This document shows positions 11,084 to 24,900 of a stretch of 64,000 nucleotides of DNA, piece by piece. The notes under the pieces are model-generated. The model was not told where the DNA came from, ran no database searches, and was given only the letters and a program-made list of their open reading frames with translations. This stretch comes from Circinella minor (Eukaryota > Mucoromycota > Mucoromycetes > Mucorales > Lichtheimiaceae): the NCBI GenBank assembly GCA_016758965.1, contig JAEPRB010000099.1, positions 1 through 64,000 on the forward strand, in the 5' to 3' direction. The stretch's first letter is position 1. Every line of letters starts with the position of its first letter. Position numbers and translations under genes: made by a program.

Positions 11084-12798
11084 TTAGTTGATAGGTAACG
11101 AAAGATCAGGTCCAGTACCAATAGGAACAACTTGTGTAGGGTTAATTTGACGATGAGACATATAATAATGTTTCTTGATATGATCCATATTTACTGTACC
11201 AGCAACTATAAATGTGAGAGAAAAAAAAAGCAGAAGGATGATGATGTGTGAGAGCGTGAGCAAAGGGCTAAGCCCCGTTAAGACATAATGTGTTACATAG
11301 CTGACGTTTACCTCCAGGCATCTGATAAATGCGACGTGCCCATTTGAGAATATTGGGATAATCTTTTTCAATGGATTTGGCATTGCACTTGAAATGACCA
11401 TGATAGACCGGATCAAATCTATAACCATTGTTATAGTTATATATAGCAGTTTTTTAGTTAGTATACTATTTTCCATCATTTATTATAACTCATGTTACTC
11501 TATTTATTACGTATTGTTATTATTATGTATTACCTTACGATGGTAGTAAATAAGCGAATATCGGCTTCAGTAAAGGTGTTAGCAACTAAATAATCTGATT
11601 TCGAAAGAATATCTTCAATTCGATCCAAGGATTTAAAAAGAGGATAAACATTGTTCTCGTCTATGTGATGCAAATATAATTTATATATTACTCTTAAGTA
11701 TATTCAAGGGTGCATTACAGTAACGTTCACTGAACAGAAAAGGAAAACAATACTTACACGCTTGTTGTGATGTTGCAAATCCAGACTTGTATACACCATT
11801 ATTAACAGTATCATAAACCCATTCATTTAATTCATCGATTTCTGCACGTAAATTTTCTGGATAATAATTAATAGCCTTCTTGTCATCTGGCAAAAACTTG
11901 TCAAAACAAGTATTGAGCATTCGGATAATCTCAGAACTTTCGTTATTCACTATTATATATATATATATTGAGTTTTTTTTAAAAAAAACTATAAACCATA
12001 CTTATTCACAAATATCAATGTATGTATACGATGATCCTTATATCTTACCGAGAGTATTAAGCTTTTTATCCCAAAGAACAGGAACTGTGAAACGACCGGA
12101 ATATTCAGGGTTGACCTTAAAATAAAGATCACTCAAGTATGAAGCATTATTGACTGTATCAGGAATTGCACCTGGACATTCTTCAGAAGTTGAGAATTTC
12201 CTGTTATATACAAAAAATAAGTGAGTGAGCGGGAAAAAAATTAAGTAAAATACCATAAAAAAATAGTTTACTTTACCAACCCTTATCAAGCAACAAATAA
12301 TCCACTACTGATACAGTAATAAAATCTTGAAGCCCTTTTAATTCACGAACCATCAATGTACGGTGAGCCTAAGAATATGATCACTGATTAATAAAACAGA
12401 AGAAATATTACATGATAATCAAAAAGAAAGAAATTCGCGCTGTTATGCAACATTATATCTACCCATGGACAAGCTAATGAAACGTACAAATGATATCGAT
12501 CACTAAATAAAATATCCGTTTAATATATTTGAAAACATTATCACACACACACAGATAAATATATATATACATAAAAGCAAAATGAGATCTACCGTTCAGG
12601 AGCAAATTTAGCACCAGGCTCGTCAACGATTTGATCACGGAAAACCGATTGTTGACGACGAAACTCGCCATCCTTGGAAGCCCAGTTAAGGATTTCGGTT
12701 TGTTCTTTTTTAGCAGTAGACATTGCACGAAATGAAATAGGTTTTAATGAGGAAAGTAAACGAAAATGTTGAGAATGAGAAAAAACTCGGTGAAGCAT
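11084..12798 (-). CDS. Xi-class glutathione S-transferase / glutathionyl-hydroquinone reductase (ECM4/GTO-like)
   Basis: This enzyme class removes glutathione from glutathionyl-hydroquinones using an active-site cysteine. Exons: 12593-12798, 12463-12502, 12277-12368, 12049-12200, 11758-11949, 11534-11660, 11312-11418 and 11084-11205, all in phase, giving 345 residues, a normal length. The nucleophile is Cys80 in YVSLACPWAHRT, the class signature. Other family blocks are GRFTVPVLWDKKLNTLVNNES, ADIRLFTTIVRFDPVYHGHFKCN and NILKWARRIYQMPGVAGTVN, and the tail HIKKHYYMSHRQINPTQVVPIGTGP is diagnostic. The N terminus (MLHRVFSHSQHFRLLSSLKPISFR) is basic and Ser-rich with no acids, like a mitochondrial targeting peptide; an internal Met at MSTAKKEQ (codon starting 12723) could give a cytosolic form. 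Identification is secure; substrate is inferred from the family. Confidence 0.93.
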
Positions 12799-15321
12799 GG
12801 GTTTTTTTTAATTTTTTTTTTCTTCTTTTATAATGGGTGCAAAGTCGTCCTTATTAGTAATAATTGACTGTTCCACAAAAGCTTTGTCATACTCGCGTAA
12901 GCATTAACTCCACTGGTTTATAATGCAGCAGGAAGTTTTTAGGTTTCACTTTTGTTGTGTAAATTGGTTTGTAAGCCTAAGACTGATACAAAAAAGACCT
13001 CTCTCTCCAAACCATCCAAGTGACAGAAGAATGGTATTTGCTTCTTTATTTTTTTTTGCTCCACACTTATGAGTATAATCTTCCCAACTTTAATAGATAT
13101 TTTCTCTATATACACTCACTTTCTCTACTATTAAATAATGTCGGCTGGTTTTCTTTTTTTTTTAAAAGAAAAGTACTATTGACAAATCGATATACAGTAT
13201 AGCTCACTATATGCTGTTTTTTAGAATACTATATTTTTGATATAAAAAAAGTCAAACCAATGTATAATTTTATAGCAGTTGCAGCAAAACACAAATCGTC
13301 CATCATGCGATTTTTTTGGCAGCAATACATACAAATTACTGATAATTTTTAGGTCGGTGCCGACATTTTTTAACGCACTATTTTGCGGTTCGATCAGTAA
13401 TAGTAATGATAACTCTCACTTAATCTTTACCTTACACTGCTAAAATGAGCATGGAACAATAGTTAGACCTACCAAACAAAACCTTGATAGTATAATTCTA
13501 CCAATGTTTAGATAATATTTTTTTGCATAATATAATTGTTACCTCAATTTACAGTAATATAATTATCATAGTTACATACAGATTGCTGCAATTACTATTT
13601 TCACAGATTCGTTATACCAATGAAGAAAAAATTAAAAGGAATAGCGTAAATTAATATCGTACTTCGATCAACAGAAACAAAGTATAATATAAGATCATTA
13701 GCTGGCTGTTTCAACATTTTTATTTTGTATGTATAGTATACAGTTTCTACAATAACCTACAGAAACATTCTACATATTGATTTTAGTACCTAGATAATTA
13801 AGTTTTTTATGCACTAACATTAGCCCAGTTACCCTGCGTATGATACATGCGGTGGGAAGTTTATCAGGTTACAAACACATTTTTAAAAGCTTTCTGCAAT
13901 TTTCTTAGCTCTCCCCAGGATTCGAAAAACTCTTATTGTAGTCAAGGGAAACGATTCGCATAACCTTTCCATAGAATGATATTTATTTATTTTACATGTA
14001 TGTCTGGTGAACCCTCTTTTTATCCCACTCAACCAAAAGCTAAATGAAAATATACACTGCTGTTACGTACATGGCTCCCAATTTATTGGCATAATTGCTG
14101 ACCCTTTCTTTCATTATGTACTGTAGAATATGTTTTTTTTGGAATGATAGTCTTTGATTGAAACATGCTTGGTATATAAAATAAAGTCATGTCACACGGG
14201 CTCATCAGCATATTTATGTGGTGAAGTTTTGTATGATTTTTTACTGTTACTTTTTGTGTCTTTCATCTATCAAAATAATAATTTTTCCCAACAACCATAG
14301 TGATGACAACAACAGCGACATGGGACATACATAGAGGTCTGAAAGTACGACGGGCCCATAAAAAATTACACTTTTGAAGGAGAATATTAAATGCGTCCTG
14401 TATACATTTTTCCACGGAAATATAAAAGAAAAAGTATAAGATTCAAAACTAAGTTGTTTACATTCATCACTCCGCTCTCCTTAATTTTATTTATTTTTTT
14501 TCTTTGGTAATATTATAGCTGAATAATAACGAGAACAGAGAGTAAAATTAAAAAGAGAGAGAGAAAGAGAAAAAAAAAAGAAACAGAGAACAATATTCAA
14601 ATTGAACTGATAGAACTTACACATTGAAAAAATAATCCATATTATGACTTTTTTTTTCTTTTTTGGAGGTATTCAGAAATCTGGTGTACGATTACATAGT
14701 ATTGCAGTTTTATTATGCAGAATATCTTCAATGTACGAAAATAAACTACTAATGTAAAATCGAGAAAAAAATTATTCGAATGATCGGCAATGTTCACGGA
14801 TGGACGTTCACTTTCTTATTTTTTTCTCATCCACCCCCTCTTCTCTCCTTCTTTTTCTTTCTTCTCCTTCACTTTTCACTTACCCCCTTAGTTGAGAATA
14901 GTCAAACGACAAATAAAATTACATTTTATTCTTTTAATACGTAAGATCTGTATGTGATAAGCCAGTATGATTGCCGAATGGTTAGATATAGTATGCGAGT
15001 GCTGCTTTCAAAATAAGTCATTTATATGCATATATTATCTTGTCTATCCACATTATCTTTTTTTATATTCTTAACTTTATATTATGTATAAATATATGTC
15101 TCCTTCTGTTACTTATTATTCATAGTTTTCTTTTTCTTCTTTTCTGCGTTTATTTCTAATTCTTCATCCCTTCTTTTCTTACCCAAATATCATAAATATA
15201 TAAATATAGCCGATCTATAATTATTTCTGTTTTAATTAGTTTAAATTACTCTTCTTTTCTGTCAAAGCAAACACTCGTATATCTCACTTCAAATTCTTTA
15301 GTACATACATCATAAAAAACC
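12799..15321. other. Long intergenic region upstream of two divergent genes
   Basis: About 2.5 kb between the GST and DUF202 genes, which are transcribed away from each other, so both promoters lie here. No coding stretch with family resemblance or paired splice sites was found. The last ~300 bases before 15322 are pyrimidine-rich with TATAAATATA-like words, as expected for a fungal leader. Confidence 0.5.
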
Positions 15322-16547
15322 ATGACAACTGCTAAAGAAAATATTGCAACAGTCTCTCCTATTATTCATAATGATTCTTCAAGTTGTTCATCCACAGCTA
15401 ATCGACTATCTTGGTCACCCACAACTATGGTGTATGACGAACGAAGAAATAACAGTTTACCATTAAAATTAAATGATCCAGAAAATATTAATTATCAACA
15501 CCAGCACCAAGGTGATTGTACATCATCCGCTATACCATCTTTATCGCCTACGGCGAATGAAGAAACTCGATCTTGTTGTAATACCAATCATAAAGAAAAA
15601 TATGATGATATGGCCAGGTCACTGTCATCGCAAGAAGAGTATTCAGAAAAACAACTATCCAAAGTATTTAGAGATAAACTACCAAATATTTATACCAGAT
15701 ATTCACGATCCCTCTTACTTGAAAATAAAGCGAGTGTTGCACGCGATCATCTTGGTATGTATTAAGATAAGTACATAATAGTAACGGTGGAAGGTGTATG
15801 GAAGAAAAAACATCGAGTATATTAAATAGAATTGGACATATCTCAATGGCATATGACGAGTAGAGAAAAATAAAAAAAAACGCTCATGGAAAAAAAAAAC
15901 ATTTAGAATGAGAAAAGAAGATTAAGAGAAAAGAAACAGACGACCCTCTCGGTTTATTTGCGCACGGGCGGCACCAAAATATTTGGTCATTCATGATAGC
16001 AAGTTTCATTTTTTATTAACTTTTATAATTATTCGTATTTAGCAAACGAACGGACATATTTGGCATGGCTAAGAACATCTCTATCATTGATAACCGTGGG
16101 AGTTGGTAAATATAAACAAAAGCATCTATTTTTTTTATTATTATTTTGGGATATTGATTATGGAGGAATATTATAAAGAGGGGCAAGAAAAGTAGGCGTA
16201 ACTTTTATTTTGTCAACAAAAAAAACCTTTTTTGCTTTACTAATGGCGGATCTACTTTACTACTACTATTATTACTATTATTATTAGCAATCACTCAAAT
16301 GTATCACTTATCACCAGGCGATACAACAGGAATGGATCATCGGAAAATGGGCCGAACAATAGGTGCGATTTTTGTAACATTTAGTATTTTATTTTTATAT
16401 TTTGGGAATGCCCGATATTTTCATGCTCAACATGCAATGTGTAATGGGTTCTTTCCAGCAAGTAGGGGAACAGTTTTGATTGCAACGACCGCAGTGTTGG
16501 GAATTCTACTTTCCATGTTTGTTGTTATTCTCTTGGAACATACTTGA
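15322..16547 (+). CDS. DUF202-domain membrane protein
   Basis: Exons 15322-15754, 16043-16105 and 16288-16547 give 251 residues. The first ~130 are polar, rich in Ser, Asn and Gln and probably disordered and cytosolic. The DUF202 domain starts at LENKASVARDHLANERTYLAWLRTSLSL, where the NERTYLAWLRTSLSL signature is assembled across two splice junctions, which supports the model. Three hydrophobic segments follow: SLITVGVAITQM, GAIFVTFSILFLYFGNARYF and GTVLIATTAVLGILLSMFVVILLEHT. Standalone DUF202 proteins are found from bacteria (YidH) to fungi; the same fold is used by Vtc1 in the vacuolar polyphosphate polymerase complex, but there is no SPX or VTC catalytic domain here. Molecular function is unknown. 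The ATG follows an A-rich ACC context. Confidence 0.87.
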
Positions 16548-18953
16548 TAAAGATAATAGAATACAGTAATAATAATAATAAAAAGGAAGCGTAGGGGAAT
16601 GTATTTAATATTATAAAGGAAAATACCCCAAAAAAAGAAGCTTTTTTTTGTTTATTAGAAAAACAAAATATAAACAATTGAAATAATAATAATAATAATA
16701 GTAAAATAATAGAGTGGATTTTAGAATAACAACCATGGATGTTGATCGATTAAAAACTTTATTTATTTTTTTGTTGTTTCTAGCTTTTATTATCTTTGGT
16801 TTTTAGGCTGAAACAATTTATTTACAAAATACTTATAATTATTGGCGTAAAAAATTGTAGTACAACCTATTTTCTTTCTCACTCCTCGGATGCTTTCCAA
16901 TAGAAAGTGCATCCGAGAGCCGTTTGTGTACACAACTTCTTTTTGATCAGCCGGAAACGGAGAAGTGATTGTGAATCCTTTTAATCTATTTCTGCGCAAC
17001 AGCTTGTCAATTAATAATTATCTTTTTTTAGAGTGTAGGACCAAAGAAAGCATTATTTTTTTTTCATGTCCGAAAGCAACAATTGTTATATTTCTTTTTG
17101 TCACATTGAGCTCATGCTGTTAACTAAACGGACAACAATAAATCAAACAAATAATTAGCAACATTTTTAAAGTTTTCGGAACGTAAGAAAACAAAATAAA
17201 AATCCATGTAACGTTACTCAATAATAAAAAAAGAAAAATAAAATAAGCAAAGTTGGCTGAAACGCCTGTTAGAATTATGGAATTTATTGGTATTATATTT
17301 AAGTATTGTTTGTATATGGTGATCCAGAACTTCTAACATAATAGTAACTGCGTGGCTCAAACTGGATAGGCACGAAAAAGCAAAACTGTCTGAGCACCTT
17401 TTTGTTTTTGTAAAAGGTGGTACATTGCTGGATACCCATGAATGAAAAGCTTCTTTTTTTTACTTGCTCCCCCGACTAGAACTTTTTTGTTGTCCTTATT
17501 TTTATAACCGCCATATTACTGTTTCTTTATTCTACGTGCGGGTTGGGGGGAAGGTATTCAAAGTTACAAATTATCGATCCGTGCTTTCCAGAACAAAAAG
17601 TATTGTTTTATTCACCAGCGATCTGAACTAAAAAATTTTTTTGAGGCACAAATTTTTACTCATCTATATTTATTTTCTTTATTTTTTTTATTTCATGAAA
17701 CGTATGTCCGTGCTTTACCATGAAAACTTGTTTTCACCGATATTCTCTTATCTTTTAAGACTTTAGAGTTTTTTTAATTCATCCAACCTTCTATTATCAT
17801 TGATCGATTGTATAATAATAAAAAAACATTAAAAAGTCAGTGCTTTCGGCTCTCTCCGGTCTACCATGTCGTTATGGTAATTGCACTATAACAATCATAA
17901 GTGACAGCTACTGAAAAGAAAAAACTTTGCAGTGGCCCCGTTACCTTCCAGTGTAACCAAGCAGCCTTCAACATTTTATTTTTACTCTACTAATTCATCC
18001 TTGAGTCTCTAAAATGTTTTTTTTTTGTAAAATGAATAATAATAATTTTCACCAATACAAAAAAAAAACATACACAGAGTTTTTATTGGGTTATTTTTTC
18101 TCTTTTTTTAAAAAAGATTTTTTCAATTTGTACGTGGAGAAAAGAAAACTGTTATTATATTGTTGTAAAATATGTTATAATGTTACAAATACCTAAAAAA
18201 AATCAGAAAGAGAGATTCTCACACCTCCTTTTTTTCTCTCTGTTATGGGCACACAAGTTTGACACACCAAAAAAAAGCAGTTTGTTTATCAAATAAAATT
18301 TTCAGTAATTTTCGATATAAAAAGAGATATAAAGATTGCCAGTGATGACCCAGCAGAAAGATTTTTTTCTTTATCTTTTTTTCTTTACTTTTGTTCCGGC
18401 TTGAACTTCATTTTTTTTTTATTATCACTATTTTCTCCTTATCCTTATAGGCAACTTTTATTTCGCATTATGGTTTGCAGATATCATGTCCACTCTTCTC
18501 GATCGAATCAAGCACTACCAATCAAGCCGATCTCAACACCCGTTAATTCTATAGCACCAGTTAACCTTACCGGTCATCAATGGTATGTATATCTAATTAT
18601 ATCAACTGTTGTTTTTAACATGACAACTCAACCGACTTTCCGCTACGCGCATTGGAACGCGTATGTATTTACCAGCACTTTATATTAATCATTTTCTTTA
18701 ATACTATTTTAATAGTTCTTGGTGCGGTAAATTCGGTCATCAAAGAGTATACTGTCCTTACCTCAGATAACTTGCTTTCTATAACCCTTTTAAAAAATTG
18801 TCGACTGCACTATTTTAAGGCCACGCAAAACTCATTAACGCAAAGTTGGAGCGAAAAAAACGAAAATTAATTATCACCATCATCATTCACACATATACAC
18901 ACTCACTCATTCATTTTTATATTATAATCTTGCAACTCATCGTTTTATCTCCA

Positions 18954-18986
<33 letters not shown>

Positions 18987-21900
18987 GTAGCGACACTTAT
19001 AAATCCAATGCAATTTTTTGTTTCCTTTTCTTTACAAAACCCATCAAACGAATTTGTTTTATCAATACACGTTTCCTTCTAATTACCAAAAGTTTATGTT
19101 TGTAATATTGTCTCTCTTTATTTTTTTTCTCCACTTCAATACTTCTTCATTTGTATATCATTATTGTTATTTATTTATTTATTTTTTTAAAAAAAAGAAC
19201 TACATCTTTCTCTCATCTCCTATTTCCCTCTTATTATGAAACCTTTCGTCGCACTGTACGCTTATTTATATTATTATTATTGCTATTTTAACGCCTTTTT
19301 GTATATTCATCGAAAAAAATTTCACAAACAAACAAACAAACAAACAAAAAAGCTTTTTTTTGTGTATATATTATATGCTAATGGCGTGTGTTTACCTAAA
19401 CTGTCATCATATGCATTCAAGCAACTAAAACATAAAATAAAATAAAATTCATTATTATTATTATTATTACTATTACTATTAATATTATTATTAGATGCTG
19501 AATAAAAATATTTTTTTTTGTCCAAACTACGTATAATCAAAATAAAACAAAAATTATAAACGTCTTGTTGAACGTAACAATCCATTTTTATCATATTGGT
19601 GTCACAATGGTGGATCTGAAAAAGCATTTTTATACATGTAGTGCTCCATTTATATACTCTGTACCGCTTTCCTACTACAGACTAGTAATTTTAATATGCC
19701 TTTTTTTTGACGCCTGTATCGTAGCACAATATCTTATAAAGTTTGATGGCTATACTTGAAAACTCGGCTTCTCGGCTGCTTCTTTCCGTGAGATATAACT
19801 ACTATCAGAGCAGCAATGCCTACTCGTGATTTATACATTTCTTGACAACATACAATTATCAGTCTAGCATATGTATTACTATTTTTGCTCTTTTTTTTTA
19901 TAAGTAATGATGACGGGACTGATATAGAAAAATGTGAAAGACTCACTTGTTTCTTTTATGGACAAATCAGGTGGATTACATTACAAGTAAAAAGAATCTG
20001 ACAATATTATTCTCCGCGATCGCCCAGATCCTTCGACTTATTGGCTCCCACGGCATTCCCATACACAATAAAAAGAAAGGTGCCAGTTTCTTTTATAAAC
20101 AATGAACCACTTTTCTGAATTATAATATGTGCGTTTTTTTTTTTGCTATAATTATTTCGTCAACAATATATTTTAATATTCTAAGTACTAGTTTTTTTAT
20201 TTTGTACAAAATGGTACACTTTAGTTGTTAAGAGTAAAAAAAATTGAGTAACAATAATAATAATAAACTCTATATGAGGAATCTTATAGAAAGGTGTTTT
20301 CGAGACATAGTATTCCTGTTGCTACTACGTATTGCACTCATAAGACATGATGTGCATATAATGGGCATAGAGGTAACCATTTGGATCTACCCAACTAATA
20401 GATCCTTCTTTCTTCCTGTGACTCTGTCAAAATCACACAAGAGCAGCAAAAAAGTTACTAGTCGGTGATTCTGTTGTCCAAGTTGAAAAAAGAATAATAA
20501 CATTAAAAGATATATGGTAAAAAGTGGATCCGTGCGGTTTACTAAATCCGGCTCTGTTTAGCCGATTGTTTTGATATGTATACAAAGTACGTAACATAAT
20601 AAAGGAATACTTTATTTTCTTCATTCCGATTCTAGAAGAGCGCACAGATCAACAACTTTTCCAAAAGATTCAAGAAATTATTTTTTTGGTTTTATCCAGA
20701 AAAATTTCATAGAAAAAAAAACAAAGATTAAGCATATAAGAAAATATATCAGTAGTGTTATAATATTACTTGTACCTGATTATACTGACAATAGTAAAAT
20801 GCTACTCAATAAAAAAAGCAATCAATATTCTTTTTATGAAACGATACGTACGACTAGCAAAAGTATGATAAGAATGAAGCTTCCGTTATTAATATTGTTG
20901 AATACTGAAGTGATAGTAACTATATAATTGGTTTCACAATCTGACAAGTTTTAAAGAAAAAGTCAAAACGCAACAAGAAAAAATGGGTCCGGGTGTTTCT
21001 TTATAAGGTAAAAGTAACCGGTTGCTCAGTAACAAATATGATTAATGGCAAAACTTTCTTTTTTTTAGGTAGCCAAAATATATAGTCGTGCAACATAAGA
21101 GTAATAAAACAGATTATTTCTCTTAATAATTCGCCGACCTTTCTCTTATGATTGTTGTACACACTACTTTTTCTTGTGTAATTATTTCTGATAATTATTC
21201 AAACATAAATAATTCTTGATACTGAATATTAATCCTTTTATTTGGTATTATTTCAAAAAAGAAGGGTACTACTTACTTAAAAAAAGTATCTAATAATACC
21301 ATTACTTCCAAATAGGTTTAGTAGTCTTATAGTATATAATAAACTTACATTATAGGTACTTCTGACAAAAAATATTAGTAATCTGATTGATTATTATTAG
21401 AATACACCTAAAATACTTGATGAGTGTCTTTCATGAAAAGTATATTCTTTACAGAGAGACTATTGTCTCACAGTTATAGAATAATAAATGGAGTTAGTAA
21501 CGAGAAAATATTTTACCATACGATTAAAGGTGAACTACCCAGTGATGAAAAAAAAATCATTGTTGTTGGTTCACTTTTTGACTTTTTTTTCGTACCTACC
21601 ACCTTTTTTTAAAAATTATACTTTCAGCAATATCTTTATTATCAGTAGTACTTTATTATTATCAATATATTTTGAACAAGTCAGTATCAGAAATTTTCAT
21701 AACAAGGAATATCAATTATATTGTCATCTGTCCAATGAAAATCATTCTTGTAGCTAGATTCGTTTCTTCCTTTAATTAGATACAATTCTCCTATAACTGG
21801 GTTCGCTTTCACCTGATATTACACTCAGTATCGGATTCGCCTTTACCTAATATCAGATTCGTTTTTATCTGAAATCGAGTTAGAATTAATGTACGTAACC

Positions 21901-24900
21901 TAACGTTTATTATAATAGGATAACGATATCTTCTTTTCTTCATTGTTTAAGAGCAAATAGTTCTCGCTTTTCTCTGCTGACTATTTGATCGGTTGACTTT
22001 ACTGGTTATACGTTTATTTATTTTTCTCATTCTTGAACAAGCTAATTTACATAACTTTTTCATTCATTTAGTCTTTTACTCGGACTTTCTTTTCATTTTA
22101 TTTTTTATTTTGTTGAATATTATTTGAACGGGACGTAACAACACAGTGATAATAGATAGAAAATTTATTTCCGTTGATGACCATAGATCGCGAACAGGAT
22201 AACCAGATAAGAAACAAAAAGACCCACTCATCATAAAAGAGACTTTCCTTAGTATTTGGTGGTAAATATGACAAGCGTTGTAAAATGTCGATCTTATTAT
22301 ATACAGTACTTCTAATCGTCCACCGTCTTATTTAGTAAAAAAATAGTTTCTTTAAGCACTTTGCTAGTTTTACACACAGCGCAAATTTCCAGCTTCACAA
22401 AAACAAGAGCGTGTACATATGATAATTCTGCTAATGAAATGATTTAATTGTTATCCAGCCATTGTTAGATTATATGAAAAATCACTTTTTTTAATTTATC
22501 ACCCAATTCAGAAAATTTAAAGATGTACATCTATTGTACAAAAACATACAACTTACTCATACGTCATAACTACACGCACGCACAAACACAAGTATGTCCA
22601 GAGGCGCGTGCCAATCCAGTCTTCAATTTTATGAGTAAAATTTTGTAACCTATATACTACATATCAATAATAGTGTCGATAATACCATTTATATTGTTTG
22701 TGTATTATACTGATAATTTATTTCCAGGCCAGCACCATGTCATGGGATTTCTGGTAGATAACCTCTAACTTTGGTTAGATTACTTACATTGCTTTGCAGT
22801 AAGCAAGGACGAGAATGTACTATATATATCTGATATTCTCGATGATGTCTACCTAGAGATCCGTGGCTCCTGCTGCTTTTTATTTTTAATCAAATGGTAT
22901 GTATTTTTCTGGGTAAACTTTATATGCAAATAAAAATAAGCACACGAAAGATAAAAATATTTGTCGCTTTGATTCATTTCCTTTAAAAGGAGCGATGATG
23001 GCAAAACTAAATGTTTAAAATCAAATGTTCCACTGCCTCTTCTATCGTTATCTCATGTGAAAATGTTAGCTTCGAAAAACAAACTGTTTTTGAAACTAGC
23101 TGTTCATTGGAAGTGATATAAAAAAAGAATAGTACACCTTGAAACAGTTACGTAAGATACTGTGATATCACTAGGATTCATACTCTAGCATAAACGTTTA
23201 TGTATATAAAGCTGTCATTTTTTTGTTGCTCAATACTATGAATAATAAAACGTATTTTTTGTACCACTTCTGTGTAACAACAGAATGGGAGCATGATTTT
23301 CTTTGTTGACAGAAGGCTTTATTTACATAAGTACAAAAGAGTTCCAATTAATATAATGTCGTCTCGGTAATAACCCTTAGAAGGTAGCGTAAATAATAAT
23401 TCTTTTTCTTTACAATAGTATTATATGCCCCCCCATAAAAAGCGATATATAGGTGTAGCATTACCAATTATGCTACGACTAAAACCAAACTTCTTTTATA
23501 ATCATATTTACGTGGCCATAGGTGTAGGTGAGATACCTAATCATTACTTCTTGTTATTTGGTTTTACAATATATTCTATTCATAATCTTCCATCACACAG
23601 TTTCCTAACAACATGTAATCTTTTATGGTTACCCTTATTAATTATTAACTAATAATCATCATCATAATCGTACTATTGCGTTGTGAATTTTTGATTAAAA
23701 AAGTAGCATTTATTTATGCACTATATATAGCTTTTTTCTGTGCATTTTATGCATTTTAGGAACCAAAAAAGAATTCTAATATGCATTACACTACTACATG
23801 TACTATATAAAGAAATGTAATTCTTTTTTTTTGACGTTTATTTGTAAATAAGTAAAAGCACAGTGAACCGCAAGAAAACCACCACATCATGTCCACAAGG
23901 TGCAGGATGTTATAGTCTTCTGCATCAATAAACATAAATATTTAACCTACATAAATAAATAGCTACTGCATACATGTATAAGGTCTTGCTTTATAATTAA
24001 TATTATTACTTATTCTCAATTACACCATCTTGGTTTTGACCGGAAGATTGTTTTTCAAAAGAACATTATTAATTTTTTTACGAAAAAATAATCTACATTA
24101 TGTTGCTGTCATTTACATTATTAACGCTTTACAAGTTAACTCCTTATTTAAAAAGCACTTCACAAAAATACGCCATCAATAATAAGTATAGAGGAGAAAA
24201 AAGTATTTAAATATAAAAAAAAATAGTAGATCAATAGATTCTGTAATCCAATAGTAACCAGAGTTTTGACCATGAGGGTACTAGTTGTGCTGTAGAAGAT
24301 AGAAGACAAAAGAAGCAAGGAGGGAAATGTTGCATTGTTTGCTCCGCTCGCCCCAGAGAATAATATCAACAAGGAGTACATGAAAAAATAACTTTTTTTC
24401 TTTGTTGGAATCCTTTCGCTTCACTTATACTTGCTATTTTATTAACTTTAATATTCGATAGGAAAGGGGTTGAAAATGATTTTTCATTGGGCTCGGTTAA
24501 AATAAACAAGGTTGAGGGATCAAAGTGAATTATAGTAGAAAATAGTAATAAAAGTAGTGGTACCATGAAATCTTCCGCGGATGACTATTACTCCCGCTCT
24601 GACTTTTTGTTTTACCAAATAGCGTAATCAGACGACATCACGATGGGTTTCTCAAAGATGGCAATGACGAGCTTAGTGTAACGATACCGACCATATGTGT
24701 AATACTTACACACATTGATTATCATTACAATAAAAAAAATGAATATTTACGGAACAAACACATCCTCGTCATTTCATCATTAGAAATATGTATAAACAAT
24801 AATACATAATAAAGATAATCGAGCTGAAATGGTTAATTGTATTATTATACAATAATAAATATACGTTATCGATAAATTGTCGATCACTCAAAGCAGGAGG

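Noticed and set aside
16790..16999. 69-codon minus-strand frame (GFTITSPFPADQKEVVYTNG)
   Set aside because: It overlaps the stem-loop, has no matching neighbour exon or family, and is short enough to be chance.
18401..18870. Possible small spliced gene (TGHQWYVYLI, TQPTFRYAHWNA joined to SWCGKFGHQRVYCPYLR through a GTATGT intron)
   Set aside because: The splice is in phase and looks tempting, but no family is recognised, the start is unclear and the surroundings are empty. Not enough support for a gene call.
24160..24566. Two hydrophobic minus-strand frames
   Set aside because: AT-rich random-looking leucine/serine stretches with no splice or family support.
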